A DNA stretch of 22,489 bases from DATJLQ01 sp035509415. Lineage in GTDB: Bacteria; Pseudomonadota; Alphaproteobacteria; JACZXZ01. The position numbers were made by a program, and so were the translations under genes. Below, in pieces: positions 1-7,986 of this stretch. The number at the start of each line of letters is the position of its first letter. Within the stretch, counting starts at the first letter, position 1. The DNA lies in the NCBI GenBank assembly GCA_035509415.1, contig DATJLQ010000077.1, positions 1 through 22,489 of the forward strand, given 5' to 3'. The notes under the pieces were generated by a model that did no database searches, was not told the origin of the DNA, and saw nothing but the letters and a program-made list of their open reading frames with translations.

Positions 1-1
1 G

Positions 2-2365
2 TGCATTCACGGCATGGGCGAGCCGCTTTATAGCGAGGTGGTGCGGCCCTTGAAGCGGCCCTGCCGCATCTATGCGCCGGTCGGAAGCCACGAGACGCTG
101 CTCGCCTATCTCGCGCGCCGCATCCTCGAGAACGGCGCCAATAGCTCCTTCGTCAACCGCCTGGCGGACGAAAACGTCTCGGTCGACGAGCTGGTGCAGG
201 ATCCGGCGTCGCTCGCGCGCGCCGTCGAGCCTTTGGGGGCACCCCACGCGCGCATCGCGTTGCCGCGGGCACTCTTTGGCCCCGCGCGCGCGAACTCGCG
301 CGGCCTCGACCTCGCGAACGAGAAGACGCTCGCGTCTCTCGCGGCGACGCTCAAAGACAGCGCGGGCGCTCCCACGCGCGCGGCACCGCTTTTGGCCGAC
401 GGCGCGCGCGCGGGCGACGCGCGTCCCGTGCTCAATCCCGCCGACCGGCGCGACCAGGTGGGCGAGGTGGTGGAGGCGTCGCCCGCCGACATCGAGGCCG
501 CGTTCCGCTTCGCACTCGATGCCGGCCCGGCTTGGGCCGCGACGGGGGCGGCCGCGCGCGCTGCCATCCTCGAACGCGCCGCCGATCTCTTCGAGGCGCG
601 GATGGAGAGCCTTCTCGGCCTCATCGTACGCGAGGCGGGACGCACGGTCGCGAACGCGGTCGGCGAGGTACGCGAGACGGTCGATTTCCTCCGCTACTAC
701 GCGCTCGAGGCGCGCACCAAGCTCGCGCGCGCGGCGCACGAGCCGGTCGGGCCGACGGTATGCATCAGCCCCTGGAACTTTCCGCTTTCGATTTTCGTGG
801 GCCAGATCGCGGCGGCGCTCGCCGCGGGCAATACGGTGCTCGCGAAGCCCGCCGAGGAGACGCCGCTCATCGCCTATCTCGCCGTGCGCGTATTGCGCGA
901 GGCGGGCGTTCCGTCGGGCGCCGTGCAGCTCCTGACCGGGGCGGGCGAGGTGGGGGCCGCGCTCGTCGGCCACGCCTCAACGCGCGCCGTGATGTTCACC
1001 GGCTCGACCGAGGTCGCACGCCTGATCCAGCGCCAGCTCTCGACGCGCTTGGCGCCCGACGGGTCGCCCATCCCGCTCATCGCCGAGACCGGCGGCCAGA
1101 ACGCCATGATCGTCGACGCCTCGGCGCTGCCCGAGCAGGTGGTCGCCGACGTGATCGCGTCCGCCTTCGACAGCGCGGGCCAGCGCTGCTCGGCGTTGCG
1201 CGTCTTGTGCCTCCAGGAGGAGGCGGCGCCGCGTATGCTCGAAATGCTCAAGGGCGCGCTCGCCGAGCTCGGCATCGGCAATCCCGACCGGCTCGAGACC
1301 GACATCGGCCCCGTGATCACGGCCGAGGCCGCGGCCAATCTCCGGCGCCATGTCGACGCGATGCGCGCGCGCGGGCGGCGCATCGAGGCGTTGCCGCTTC
1401 CGGCCGAGACGGACCACGGCACCTTCTTTCCGCCCACCCTCGTCGAGATCGAGCGTATCGACGAGCTCGAGCGCGAGGTGTTCGGCCCGGTGCTCCATGT
1501 GCTGCGCTACCGGCGCCCCGAAATGGATCGCCTGGTCGAGCGCATCAATGCGACCGGCTACGGGCTCACCTTCGGGCTTCACACGCGCATCGACGGCACC
1601 GTCGAGCGCGTGGCGGCGCAAATCCGCGCCGGCAACGTCTATGTCAACCGCAACACGATCGGCGCGGTCGTGGGCGTGCAGCCTTTCGGGGGCCACGGGC
1701 TTTCGGGCACCGGGCCCAAGGCGGGCGGGCCGCTTTATCTTTGGCGCCTGCTACGCCGCGCGCCAGCGCCCGATGTCGGCGCGCCGGGCTCGGACGAGGC
1801 GCGCGCCCCCGCGCGCACCTACGCCGCCTGGCTGCGCATGCAGGGCCGCATGAGCGAGGCCGAGCGCTGCGCGGGCTATGCCGAGCGCTCGCTCCTCGGC
1901 GCCGAGATCGAGCTTCCGGGCCCGGTGGGCGAGCAGAATCTTTATTCGCTCCATCCGCGCGGCACGATCCTGCTTTTGCCCGAGAGCGAGGCCGGACTCC
2001 TGCTGCAGCTGGGTGCCGTGCTCGCGACCGGGAACGACGCCGCGATCGCGGCACCCGCCTTGCTCGTCTCCATGCTCGGGAATTTGCCCGACGCCCTCGC
2101 GCGCCGCGTCGCGCGCGTGGCCGATTGGACCCAAGGCGGCGCGTTCGCCGCGATCCTGGTCGAGGGCGAGCGCGAGCGGCTCTTGGATGCGATGAGCCGG
2201 GCGGCCGCGTGGCCGGGTCCCATCGTCCAGGTCCAGGGTGTTGCGAGTGCCGAGCTCGTCGCCGGGCGCGCCGATTACGCGCTCGAAGGATTGCTCGAAG
2301 AGCGCTCCCTCAGCATCAACACCGCCGCCGCCGGCGGCAATGCCAACCTCGTCGCGATCAGCTGA
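2..2365 (+). CDS. putA: Bifunctional proline dehydrogenase / L-glutamate gamma-semialdehyde dehydrogenase, C-terminal part (5' end outside window)
   Basis: PutA oxidises proline to pyrroline-5-carboxylate and then to glutamate, channelling the intermediate between its two active sites. The frame is open from the first bases, so the N-terminal region and most of the proline dehydrogenase barrel lie upstream; 787 codons are visible. The first residues (HGMGEPLY) match the end of the PRODH barrel. The aldehyde dehydrogenase domain follows, with SPWNFPLSIF, FTGSTEVA, the general-base Glu in AETGGQN (codon 1085-1087), the catalytic Cys in AGQRCSA (codon 1187-1189), FGPVLHV and PFGGHGLSGTGPKAGGP. 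After about position 1760 comes an extra C-terminal ALDH-fold domain ending in SINTAAAGGNANLV, the conserved C-terminal motif of the longer PutA types. This is therefore not the minimal type A enzyme. Whether a DNA-binding RHH domain is present cannot be seen. The next gene is convergent. Confidence 0.95.
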   Translation, partial: CIHGMGEPLYSEVVRPLKRPCRIYAPVGSHETLLAYLARRILENGANSSFVNRLADENVSVDELVQDPASLARAVEPLGAPHARIALPRALFGPARANSRGLDLANEKTLASLAATLKDSAGAPTRAAPLLADGARAGDARPVLNPADRRDQVGEVVEASPADIEAAFRFALDAGPAWAATGAAARAAILERAADLFEARMESLLGLIVREAGRTVANAVGEVRETVDFLRYYALEARTKLARAAHEPVGPTVCISPWNFPLSIFVGQIAAALAAGNTVLAKPAEETPLIAYLAVRVLREAGVPSGAVQLLTGAGEVGAALVGHASTRAVMFTGSTEVARLIQRQLSTRLAPDGSPIPLIAETGGQNAMIVDASALPEQVVADVIASAFDSAGQRCSALRVLCLQEEAAPRMLEMLKGALAELGIGNPDRLETDIGPVITAEAAANLRRHVDAMRARGRRIEALPLPAETDHGTFFPPTLVEIERIDELEREVFGPVLHVLRYRRPEMDRLVERINATGYGLTFGLHTRIDGTVERVAAQIRAGNVYVNRNTIGAVVGVQPFGGHGLSGTGPKAGGPLYLWRLLRRAPAPDVGAPGSDEARAPARTYAAWLRMQGRMSEAERCAGYAERSLLGAEIELPGPVGEQNLYSLHPRGTILLLPESEAGLLLQLGAVLATGNDAAIAAPALLVSMLGNLPDALARRVARVADWTQGGAFAAILVEGERERLLDAMSRAAAWPGPIVQVQGVASAELVAGRADYALEGLLEERSLSINTAAAGGNANLVAIS

Positions 2366-2395
2366 ACGCCGCGCGCCCTGATACGGCCGGTCGCC

Positions 2396-3274
2396 TTAAT
2401 AAGGCCGATCGCCCTTGACCGTCGTGCGGTGCATGTGGCGCCGCAGCTCGGGCGGGCAGCCATGGGCGAGGTGAAGCGCGCAGCGATTGTCCCAGAACAC
2501 GAGATCGTGCGGCCGCCAGCGATGGCGATAGGCAAAACGCGGCTCGGCGCTGTGGGCGAAGAGGAATGCCAGCAACTCCCGGCTTTCCTCCTCCGGCAGA
2601 TCGAGGATACGCGAGGTGAAGCCTTCGTTGACGAAGAGCGCCTTGCGCCCGGTCTCGGGGTGCGTACGCACGACCGGATGCGCGACTTCCGGCACCGCGT
2701 CCTTCTGCTCGCGCGAAAGGGGCGGGCGGAACGTCGAGCCGTGGAACCGGTCGTAGCTGTGGCTGTAGGAATGGGCGGCGCGTTTTCCCTCGATGCGGCG
2801 CTTGATCGGGTCGGGCAGCGCTTCGTAGGCCGCGTACATGTTGGCGAAAGAGGTGTCGCCGCCCTCGGCCGGGAGCTCGAGCGCGTAGAGGAGCGAGCCC
2901 AGGCTCGGCTCAGGCGCGTAGGAGAGATCGGAATGCCAGTTGCGCCCCGCATCGCCCAGGCCCACGGGCTTGCCGTTCTCGATCACGTTCGAGACCTTGA
3001 GGATTTCGGGATAGCCCTCGAGGAGATACTGCTTCAGCACGTGGATCATGAGCGGGCCGAAGCGGCGGCTGAAGGCGACGTGCTGGGCGGGCGAAAGATG
3101 CTGGTCGCGGAACACGAGGACGCCCTCGCTCGCGAGGAAGGCGCGGCGCACGGCGGCGAAGGTCGCATCGTCGAGCGGGTAGGCGAGGTCGAGCCCCTCG
3201 ATCTCGGCGCCGAGGGCGGCGTCGAAGCGGCGGAAGGCGAAACGCGTTTCGGACTCGATCCCGGTCTCGATCAT
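2396..3274 (-). CDS. TauD/TfdA-family Fe(II)/2-oxoglutarate-dependent dioxygenase
   Basis: A 292-aa non-haem iron dioxygenase that should couple 2-oxoglutarate decarboxylation to hydroxylation of an organic substrate. The iron triad is visible: His114 and Asp116 in NWHSDLSY, and His268 in WDNRCALH. Thr141 in EGGDTSF and Arg283 in MHRTTVKG are at the positions that bind 2-oxoglutarate in TauD. Length is normal for the family. The start is preceded by a GAGGAGG Shine-Dalgarno sequence with a 5-base gap. It lies 30 bp downstream of the aldo/keto reductase on the same strand, so the two are probably cotranscribed. Family members act on taurine, alkyl sulfates, phenoxyacetates and other acids; the substrate cannot be assigned from sequence. 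The stop lies 30 bp from the convergent putA stop. Confidence 0.9.
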   Translation of the reverse strand: MIETGIESETRFAFRRFDAALGAEIEGLDLAYPLDDATFAAVRRAFLASEGVLVFRDQHLSPAQHVAFSRRFGPLMIHVLKQYLLEGYPEILKVSNVIENGKPVGLGDAGRNWHSDLSYAPEPSLGSLLYALELPAEGGDTSFANMYAAYEALPDPIKRRIEGKRAAHSYSHSYDRFHGSTFRPPLSREQKDAVPEVAHPVVRTHPETGRKALFVNEGFTSRILDLPEEESRELLAFLFAHSAEPRFAYRHRWRPHDLVFWDNRCALHLAHGCPPELRRHMHRTTVKGDRPY

Positions 3275-3304
3275 GGCGCGCCTCCTCGACAGCGCTGCGC
3301 GCCG

Positions 3305-4282
3305 CTAGATGCCGACGCGCGCCATCATCGCGGGCGCGTAACGCTCGCCGAGCGCGATGCCGGGCTTGAAGAGCGCATCGAGCCGCTCGAGGGTCGCGAC
3401 CGAGATCCTGAGCTTCTCCGCCGCCGCGTTCTCCTCGAGCCATTTCACGTGGCTCGTGCCCGCGATCGGCACCACCGGCGGCCGGCGCGTGAGCACCCAC
3501 GCGAGGGCGAGCTGCGCGGGCGTGCATTTCTCCGTCGCGGCGAGCGCGCGGAATTCGCCGAGCAGCTTGGCGTTATGCGCGAAATTCTCGCCCTTGAAGC
3601 GCGGCATGTTGCGCCGCCCGTCTTTTTCGGAGAGCGCGTTCGGGTCGCTGATGGTGCCGGTGAGGAAGCCGCGCCCGAGGGGCGAATAGGCGACGAAGCC
3701 GATGCCGAGCTCGCGGCAGGTGGGCAGCACGTCGCTTTCCACGTCGCGGGTCCAGAGCGAGTACTCGGTCTGGACCGCGGCGAAGGGATGCACCTTGTGG
3801 CCGCGCCGGATGGTCTTGACGCTCGCCTCGGAGATGCCGATGTGGCGCACCTTGCCCTGCTTCACGAGGGTCGCGAGCGCGCCCACCGTATCCTCGATCG
3901 GCACGTCCGGATCGACCCGGTGGATGAAGTAGAGGTCGATCACGTCCGTCTTGAGGCGCTTCAGGCTCTTTTCGCAGCAGGCGATCGCATAGTCGGGCTT
4001 GCCGTTGACCGCGGGCGTGCCGTCGGGATTGCGCAGATTGCCGAACTTGGTCGCGAGCACGAATTGGTCGCGCCGCCCCTCGAGCGCGCGGCCCACCAGC
4101 TCCTCGTTGGCGCCGGCGCCGTAGGCGTCGGACGTGTCGATGAAGTCGATGCCGAGCTCGGGCGCGCGGCGGATCGTGGCGATGGCGCTCTCGGGGTCGG
4201 GCGGGCCGTAGATCGGTGTCATGCTCATGCAGCCGAGGCCGACCGCCGAGACCTCGAGCTTGCCCAAATGGCGCCGTTCCAT
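3305..4282 (-). CDS. Aldo/keto reductase (NADPH-dependent oxidoreductase)
   Basis: A 325-aa soluble TIM-barrel reductase that would interconvert a carbonyl and an alcohol with NADP(H). The AKR catalytic tetrad is present: Asp49, Tyr54, Lys79 (ATKFGN) and His121 (YFIHRVD). The N-terminal LGKLEVSAVGLGCMSM strand, the SPLGRGFLTG segment and the IAGTSHVKWLEENAAA cofactor-binding tail are typical of the YakC/AKR13-like group. The start is supported by a strong GGAGGAGGG Shine-Dalgarno sequence just upstream. The gene precedes the TauD-family dioxygenase by 30 bp and follows the response regulator by 120 bp. A paired role, with the dioxygenase producing a carbonyl that the reductase handles, is possible but is only inferred. 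Confidence 0.93.
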   Translation of the reverse strand: MERRHLGKLEVSAVGLGCMSMTPIYGPPDPESAIATIRRAPELGIDFIDTSDAYGAGANEELVGRALEGRRDQFVLATKFGNLRNPDGTPAVNGKPDYAIACCEKSLKRLKTDVIDLYFIHRVDPDVPIEDTVGALATLVKQGKVRHIGISEASVKTIRRGHKVHPFAAVQTEYSLWTRDVESDVLPTCRELGIGFVAYSPLGRGFLTGTISDPNALSEKDGRRNMPRFKGENFAHNAKLLGEFRALAATEKCTPAQLALAWVLTRRPPVVPIAGTSHVKWLEENAAAEKLRISVATLERLDALFKPGIALGERYAPAMMARVGI

Positions 4283-4325
4283 GGAACCCTCCTCCCGAGC
4301 CGCTTATTGCCGCACGCGATATTGC

Positions 4326-4344
4326 CCGCCCGCCGCGCGGGCGG
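4326..4344. terminator. GC hairpin between response regulator and aldo/keto reductase
   Basis: An 8-bp perfect stem (CCGCCCGC paired with GCGGGCGG) around a 3-base loop lies in the 120-bp gap after the response-regulator stop. There is no U tract on either strand, so it could be a weak or factor-assisted terminator, an attenuator, or chance in GC-rich DNA. Confidence 0.3.
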
Positions 4345-4402
4345 CGAGTCAAAATTGGGGCCGCGCCGAGCTTCTGCGCGCCGGGGCCGCCGGGCCGCCG
4401 TC

Positions 4403-4771
4403 CTAACGGACGTTCAGGATCTTGTTGATCACCTGGGTGAGGGAGGCGCGGCGCAGCGGCTTCTCGATGAAGCCGTTCATGCCGGCGGCGAGGCATTTCT
4501 GCTCGTATTCCGCCGCGGTATGGCTGGTGAGGGCGATGATCGGCACCTGCGAGCCCTGGCCCGACATCGAGCGGATCCAGTTCACCGCCTTGATGCCGCT
4601 GAAGCTCGGCATGTCGATGTCCATCAGCACCAGGCTATAGCCGCCCTTGCGGACCGCAGCCTCGGCCGAGACCGCGTCGAGCGCATGCTCGACGGTCACC
4701 CCGGTGTCTTTGAAGATCGCATCTGCAAGCGAGTGGGACTTTTCGTCGTCGTCACAAACGAGAATGCGCAT
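4403..4771 (-). CDS. Single-domain response regulator (CheY-like receiver)
   Basis: A 122-aa stand-alone receiver domain with no output domain. The fold landmarks are all present: acidic pocket Asp7-Asp8-Asp9, phosphoacceptor Asp51 in VLMDIDMP, Thr82 in ALTS and Lys104 in IEKP. I chose the ATG of MRILVCDDDEK at 4771. The frame stays open further upstream to 4939, but that extension is low-complexity and outside the receiver fold. Such proteins act as phosphorelay intermediates, or bind a motor, kinase or protease adaptor. No histidine kinase or phosphotransferase gene lies in the window, so the partner is unknown. The AKPF-like GMNGFIEKPLR end resembles receivers found inside hybrid kinases. 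Confidence 0.88.
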   Translation of the reverse strand: MRILVCDDDEKSHSLADAIFKDTGVTVEHALDAVSAEAAVRKGGYSLVLMDIDMPSFSGIKAVNWIRSMSGQGSQVPIIALTSHTAAEYEQKCLAAGMNGFIEKPLRRASLTQVINKILNVR

Positions 4772-4972
4772 CGTTGCCGAACCGCCCTTTGTTTCTGTTC
4801 GACGTCCCTCCCCCAACTCTCCGGCGCCGACCATACCAGCGATAGGACGAAAGATGAAGGGTTTGCGGCCGGCGTGGCGGGAAACACACGAGGTTGTGAG
4901 CTTTGGCCGCGGCGGGCCTTGTGGCGTTCTTTTCGGCACCCCCGCGGCCGGCCCCGGGGGCGCTGAGCGTCT

Positions 4973-4981
4973 TGTGGATAA
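4973..4981 (-). other. Perfect DnaA-box sequence
   Basis: The minus strand reads TTATCCACA, the consensus DnaA box, next to an AT-rich stretch. It is a single copy. A 9-mer of this kind can occur by chance, so a role as a DnaA-controlled promoter element is only possible, and this is not an origin. Confidence 0.3.
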
Positions 4982-5046
4982 CTATTTGAAATGAAAAACG
5001 AATCGCCGATGCTGGAATTTTCGGCGCGAGCGCCTTAAATCCGGAC

Positions 5047-5075
5047 TTGGGCGCTGCAGCAAGCTTCATTATTAA
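5047..5075 (+). promoter_or_regulatory. Candidate sigma-70-type promoter for the molybdopterin subunit gene
   Basis: TTGGGC and TATTAA are separated by exactly 17 bp, in the only AT-rich part of the gap. The -10 matches 4 of 6 consensus bases and the -35 matches 3 of 6. A transcript would begin near 5082, leaving a leader of roughly 115 nt before the ATG at 5199. Confidence 0.35.
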
Positions 5076-5198
5076 GGTGGCGCCGGCGCAAATTCGTCGG
5101 GCCGCCGAGGCCGCGTGAGTCTTCGTCGACTCGAAGTAGGATCGGCGGGCGCGGCGGGACAGCGGCACGAGACGGATTGGGGTGCGAAGAGGGAGCTC

Positions 5199-7601
5199 AT
5201 GGACGCAATCGGCGGCAAAAACGGCGCAAGCCCCTCGGCGGGCCCCTCCAAGGAGGCTTCCGGCATCGTCGCGATCGGCCAGGCGCTGCCGCGGAAGGAG
5301 GACGCGAAGCTCTTGACCGGACGCGGCCGCTACACGGACGACGTCAACCTTCCGGGCCAATGCCACGTCGCGATCGTGCGGAGCCGCCATGCGCACGGCA
5401 TCTTGCGCTCGATCGGGACCGAGGCGGCCAAGGCCATGCCCGGCGTGCTCGGCATCTATAGCGCGGCCGACGTGGATGCGGCCGGCTTCGGCACCTTCAA
5501 GACCATCATCAATTTCCCGAACCGCGACGGCTCGGCGATGAAGAAGCCGGTGCGCCGCGCGCTCGCGCAGGACCGGGTGCGCTTCGTGGGCGATCCGGTC
5601 GCCTTCGTGGTCGCCGAGACCGCATTTCAGGCCAAGGACGCGGCGGACGCGGTCGAGCTCGAGATCGAGCCCTTGCCCACGGTGGTGCGCGCGCGCGATG
5701 CGGTCGCGCCGGGGGCGCCGCTCGTCTACGACGACGTGCCGGGCAACGTCATTCTCGACTATCATTACGGCGACGCGGCCAAGGTCGCGGAAGCGTTCGA
5801 GCGCGCGGCGCACGTGACGCGCCTCGGGATCGTCAACAACCGGCTCGTGGTGAGCGCCATGGAGCCGCGCGCCGCCGTCGCCGCGCACGATGCCGCGACC
5901 GGGCGCTGGACCATCCATGTCGGCTGCCAGGGGGCATTCGGCCTGCGCAACCAGCTCGCGAACGACATTCTCGGCGTTCCGCTCGACAAGGTGCGCGTCG
6001 TGGCGGGGAACGTCGGCGGCTCGTTCGGCATGAAGGCCGCGGCCTATCCCGAATATGTCTGCCTGTTCCACGCCGCGCGCGTCCATGGCCGGCCGGCCAA
6101 ATGGACCGACGACCGCTCGGGCAGCTTCCTCTCCGACACCCACGGCCGCGACCATGAGGTGACGGCCGAGCTCGCGCTCGACGCCGAGCATAATTTCCTC
6201 GCCGTGCGCATTTCGGGCCACGCCAATCTCGGCGCCTATGTGGGCAACGTGATGCCGATGCCCTCGACCCTCAACGTGATGAAGAACGCGGCGAGCCTCT
6301 ACCGCACGCCGCTTCTCGAAGTGTCGATGGTGTGCGCGCTCACCCACACGACCCCGGTGAGCGCCTATCGCGGCGCCGGGCGGCCCGAGGGCAATTACTA
6401 CATGGAGCGCCTGGTCGAGACCGCGGCGGCCGAGCTCGGCCTCGATCCGGTCGAGCTCCGGCGGCAGAACCACATCCGGCCCGAGGAGCTGCCCTTCAGG
6501 GCGTCGTCGGGCGGCGTCTACGACAGCGGCGCGTTCTCCGCCGTGCTCGCGGAGGCGCTCGAGAGTGCCGATTGGCGCGGCTTCGAGCGCCGCAAGGCCG
6601 AGAGTGCGGCGCGCGGCAAGCTGCGCGGGCGCGGCATCGGGAATTTCCTCGAGGTCACCGCGGCCCAGGGCAAGGAGATGGGCGGGCTTCATTTCGAGCG
6701 CGACGGCACCGTCACCATCGTGACCGGCACGCTCGATTACGGCCAGGGCCACGCGACCCCCTTCGCCCAGGTGCTGAGCCAGAAGCTCGGCGTTCCCTTC
6801 GAGCGCATCAACCTGGTCCAGGGCGACAGCGACCGGCTCGTGGTCGGCGGCGGCACCGGTGGCTCGCGCTCGGCGATGAACAGCGGCGGCGCCATCGTCG
6901 AGGCGAGCGAGAAGGTGATCGCGAAGGGGAAGGAGATCGCCTCCATCCTGCTCGAGGCCGCGACCGTCGACATCGAATTCGCCGAGGGGCGCTTCCGCAT
7001 CGCCGGCACCGACCGCGGCATCGGGATCATGGATCTGGCGGCGCGGCTCCAGGAGGGCCTGGCCCTCCCCGACGCGGCGCCCCATACGCTCGACGTCGAC
7101 CATGTGTTCGAGGGCGTGCCGTCCGCCTATCCCAACGGCTGCCACATCGCCGAGGTGGAGATCGACCCCGAGACCGGCGTCGCCGAGGTGGTCAAGTACA
7201 CCTCGGTCAACGATTTCGGGACCCTGCTCAATCCCCTCATGGTCGCGGGCCAGGTCCATGGCGGCGTGGTGCAGGGGATCGGCCAGGCGCTCATGGAGCG
7301 GGCGGTCTATGACGCGGACGGGCAGCTCTTGACCGGCTCCTACATGGATTACGCCATGCCGCGCGCATCCGACACGGTCGAGATCGGATTCATCTCGCAC
7401 CCCGTGCCCTGCACGACCAATCCGCTCGGGGTCAAGGGCTGCGGCGAGGCGGGCTGCGCGGGCTCGCTGCCGGCGGTGATGAACGCGGTGGTCGACGCGC
7501 TTTCGGCCTACGGCATCCGGCACATCGATATGCCGGCCACACCCGAGCGCGTCTGGCGCGCGATCGAGGACGCGAAGGCGAGGGGGCCGGCAAAGGCGTA
7601 G
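5199..7601 (+). CDS. Xanthine dehydrogenase-family molybdopterin-binding large subunit
   Basis: An 800-aa catalytic subunit of the molybdenum hydroxylase family, which hydroxylates heterocycles, aldehydes or related substrates with water as oxygen source. It has the N-terminal GQALPRKEDAKLLTGRGRYTDD block, then the motif AYRGAGR at residues 389-395, GGGTGGSRS at 550-558, and GCGEAGC at 747-753 with the putative catalytic Glu750. AYRGAGR in place of the AYxCSFR loop of true CO dehydrogenase marks it as a form II CoxL-like enzyme rather than a CO oxidiser. The start at 5199 is chosen because AGAGGGAG lies just upstream; a GTG at 5115 is also in frame. No FAD-binding or 2Fe-2S subunit gene is adjacent, although these normally complete the enzyme. 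The 3' end is duplicated in the repeats that follow. Confidence 0.93.
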   Translation: MDAIGGKNGASPSAGPSKEASGIVAIGQALPRKEDAKLLTGRGRYTDDVNLPGQCHVAIVRSRHAHGILRSIGTEAAKAMPGVLGIYSAADVDAAGFGTFKTIINFPNRDGSAMKKPVRRALAQDRVRFVGDPVAFVVAETAFQAKDAADAVELEIEPLPTVVRARDAVAPGAPLVYDDVPGNVILDYHYGDAAKVAEAFERAAHVTRLGIVNNRLVVSAMEPRAAVAAHDAATGRWTIHVGCQGAFGLRNQLANDILGVPLDKVRVVAGNVGGSFGMKAAAYPEYVCLFHAARVHGRPAKWTDDRSGSFLSDTHGRDHEVTAELALDAEHNFLAVRISGHANLGAYVGNVMPMPSTLNVMKNAASLYRTPLLEVSMVCALTHTTPVSAYRGAGRPEGNYYMERLVETAAAELGLDPVELRRQNHIRPEELPFRASSGGVYDSGAFSAVLAEALESADWRGFERRKAESAARGKLRGRGIGNFLEVTAAQGKEMGGLHFERDGTVTIVTGTLDYGQGHATPFAQVLSQKLGVPFERINLVQGDSDRLVVGGGTGGSRSAMNSGGAIVEASEKVIAKGKEIASILLEAATVDIEFAEGRFRIAGTDRGIGIMDLAARLQEGLALPDAAPHTLDVDHVFEGVPSAYPNGCHIAEVEIDPETGVAEVVKYTSVNDFGTLLNPLMVAGQVHGGVVQGIGQALMERAVYDADGQLLTGSYMDYAMPRASDTVEIGFISHPVPCTTNPLGVKGCGEAGCAGSLPAVMNAVVDALSAYGIRHIDMPATPERVWRAIEDAKARGPAKA

Positions 7602-7631
7602 CGCGCGTCGCGCCGCGCGATCGATGCTTCG

Positions 7632-7679
7632 CCTCGCCCTTCGAGACGGCCCTTCGGGCCTCCTCAGGGTGAGGCGAGG
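7632..7679. repeat. Palindromic repeat, type A copy 1
   Basis: A 48-bp imperfect palindrome starting CCTCGCCCTTCGAGACGG and ending CTCAGGGTGAGGCGAGG, with a CCCTTCGGG apex. It is a variant of the TCATCCTTCGAGACG / CTCAGGATGA intergenic element. It could fold as a bidirectional terminator between the convergent genes. Confidence 0.75.
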
Positions 7680-7689
7680 ATCGGAACGT

Positions 7690-7725
7690 CCTCATCCTGA
7701 GGGCGAAGCGTCTCGAAGGATGAGG
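7690..7725. repeat. Palindromic repeat, type A inverted, copy 2
   Basis: CCTCATCCTGAGGGCGAAGC followed by GTCTCGAAGGATGAGG, the same element family in the opposite orientation to the copy 11 bp upstream. The two together could form a larger cruciform. Confidence 0.75.
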
Positions 7726-7806
7726 ACGCGCTTGGCGGTCGAAGACGCGAAGGCGAGGGGGCCGGCAAAGGCGTAGCGCGCGTCGCGCCGCGCGAGCCGA
7801 TCCTCG

Positions 7807-7854
7807 CCTCGCCCTTCGAGACGGCCCTTCGGGCCTCCTCAGGGTGAGGCGAGG
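7807..7854. repeat. Palindromic repeat, type A copy 3 (second tandem unit)
   Basis: Same sequence as the element at 7632-7679, carried along in the 175-bp tandem duplication. Confidence 0.75.
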
Positions 7855-7864
7855 ATCCGAACGT

Positions 7865-7901
7865 CCTCATCCTGAGGAGCGAAGCGTCTCGAAGGATGAG
7901 G
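7865..7901. repeat. Palindromic repeat, type A inverted, copy 4 (second tandem unit)
   Basis: Matches 7690-7725 apart from one extra base (GAGGAGCG versus GAGGGCG). This explains the 176- versus 175-bp period. Confidence 0.75.
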
Positions 7902-7986
7902 ACGCGCTTGGCGGTCGAAGACGCGAAGGCGAAGGGGTAGGGCAAAGGCGTAGCGCGCGTCGCGCCGCGCGAGCCGATCCTCGATC

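Larger units (their letters stand above)
4772..5198. other. Divergent intergenic region between response regulator and xanthine dehydrogenase-type gene
   Basis: This 427-bp gap separates two divergently transcribed genes. The part from 4970 to 5080 is clearly more AT-rich than its surroundings and holds a perfect DnaA-box sequence and a candidate promoter (separate entries). The frame of the downstream gene is open from a GTG at 5115, but the first 28 codons are unlike the family and a good ribosome binding site marks the ATG at 5199. I see no further gene here. Confidence 0.7.
7564..7985. repeat. Tandem repeat, about 175-bp unit, starting inside the 3' end of the large-subunit gene
   Basis: Unit starts (TCGARGACGCGAAGG) fall at 7564, 7739 and 7915, giving periods of 175 and 176 bp, with two full copies and a partial third. 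Each copy contains the last 13 or so codons and stop of the upstream gene, the GCGCGTCGCGCCGCGCGA segment and, in the two full copies, a pair of palindromic elements. The first copy is the functional gene end and the others are non-coding duplicates. The copies are nearly identical, which suggests recent duplication. Confidence 0.88.

Noticed and set aside
4772..4939. N-terminal extension of the receiver protein to an ATG at 4939
   Set aside because: Receiver domains begin with the ILVCDDD strand; the extra 56 residues are low-complexity and lie in the divergent control region.
2429..4966. Long open plus-strand frame of 845 codons antisense to the dioxygenase, reductase and receiver genes
   Set aside because: It spans three genes with clear catalytic motifs on the other strand, and its translation is Arg/Ala/Glu-rich low complexity, as expected for shadow frames in GC-rich DNA.
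5115..5198. GTG start 28 codons upstream for the molybdopterin subunit
   Set aside because: The extension has no family similarity and no ribosome binding site, whereas AGAGGGAG precedes the ATG at 5199.
4752..7523. Open minus-strand frame of 923 codons antisense to the molybdopterin subunit gene
   Set aside because: It lies opposite a gene with complete family motifs and crosses the receiver start; composition is that of a third-position shadow.
5199..7601. Carbon monoxide dehydrogenase large subunit (form I CoxL)
   Set aside because: The active-site loop reads AYRGAGR rather than the AYxCSFR of CO-oxidising enzymes.
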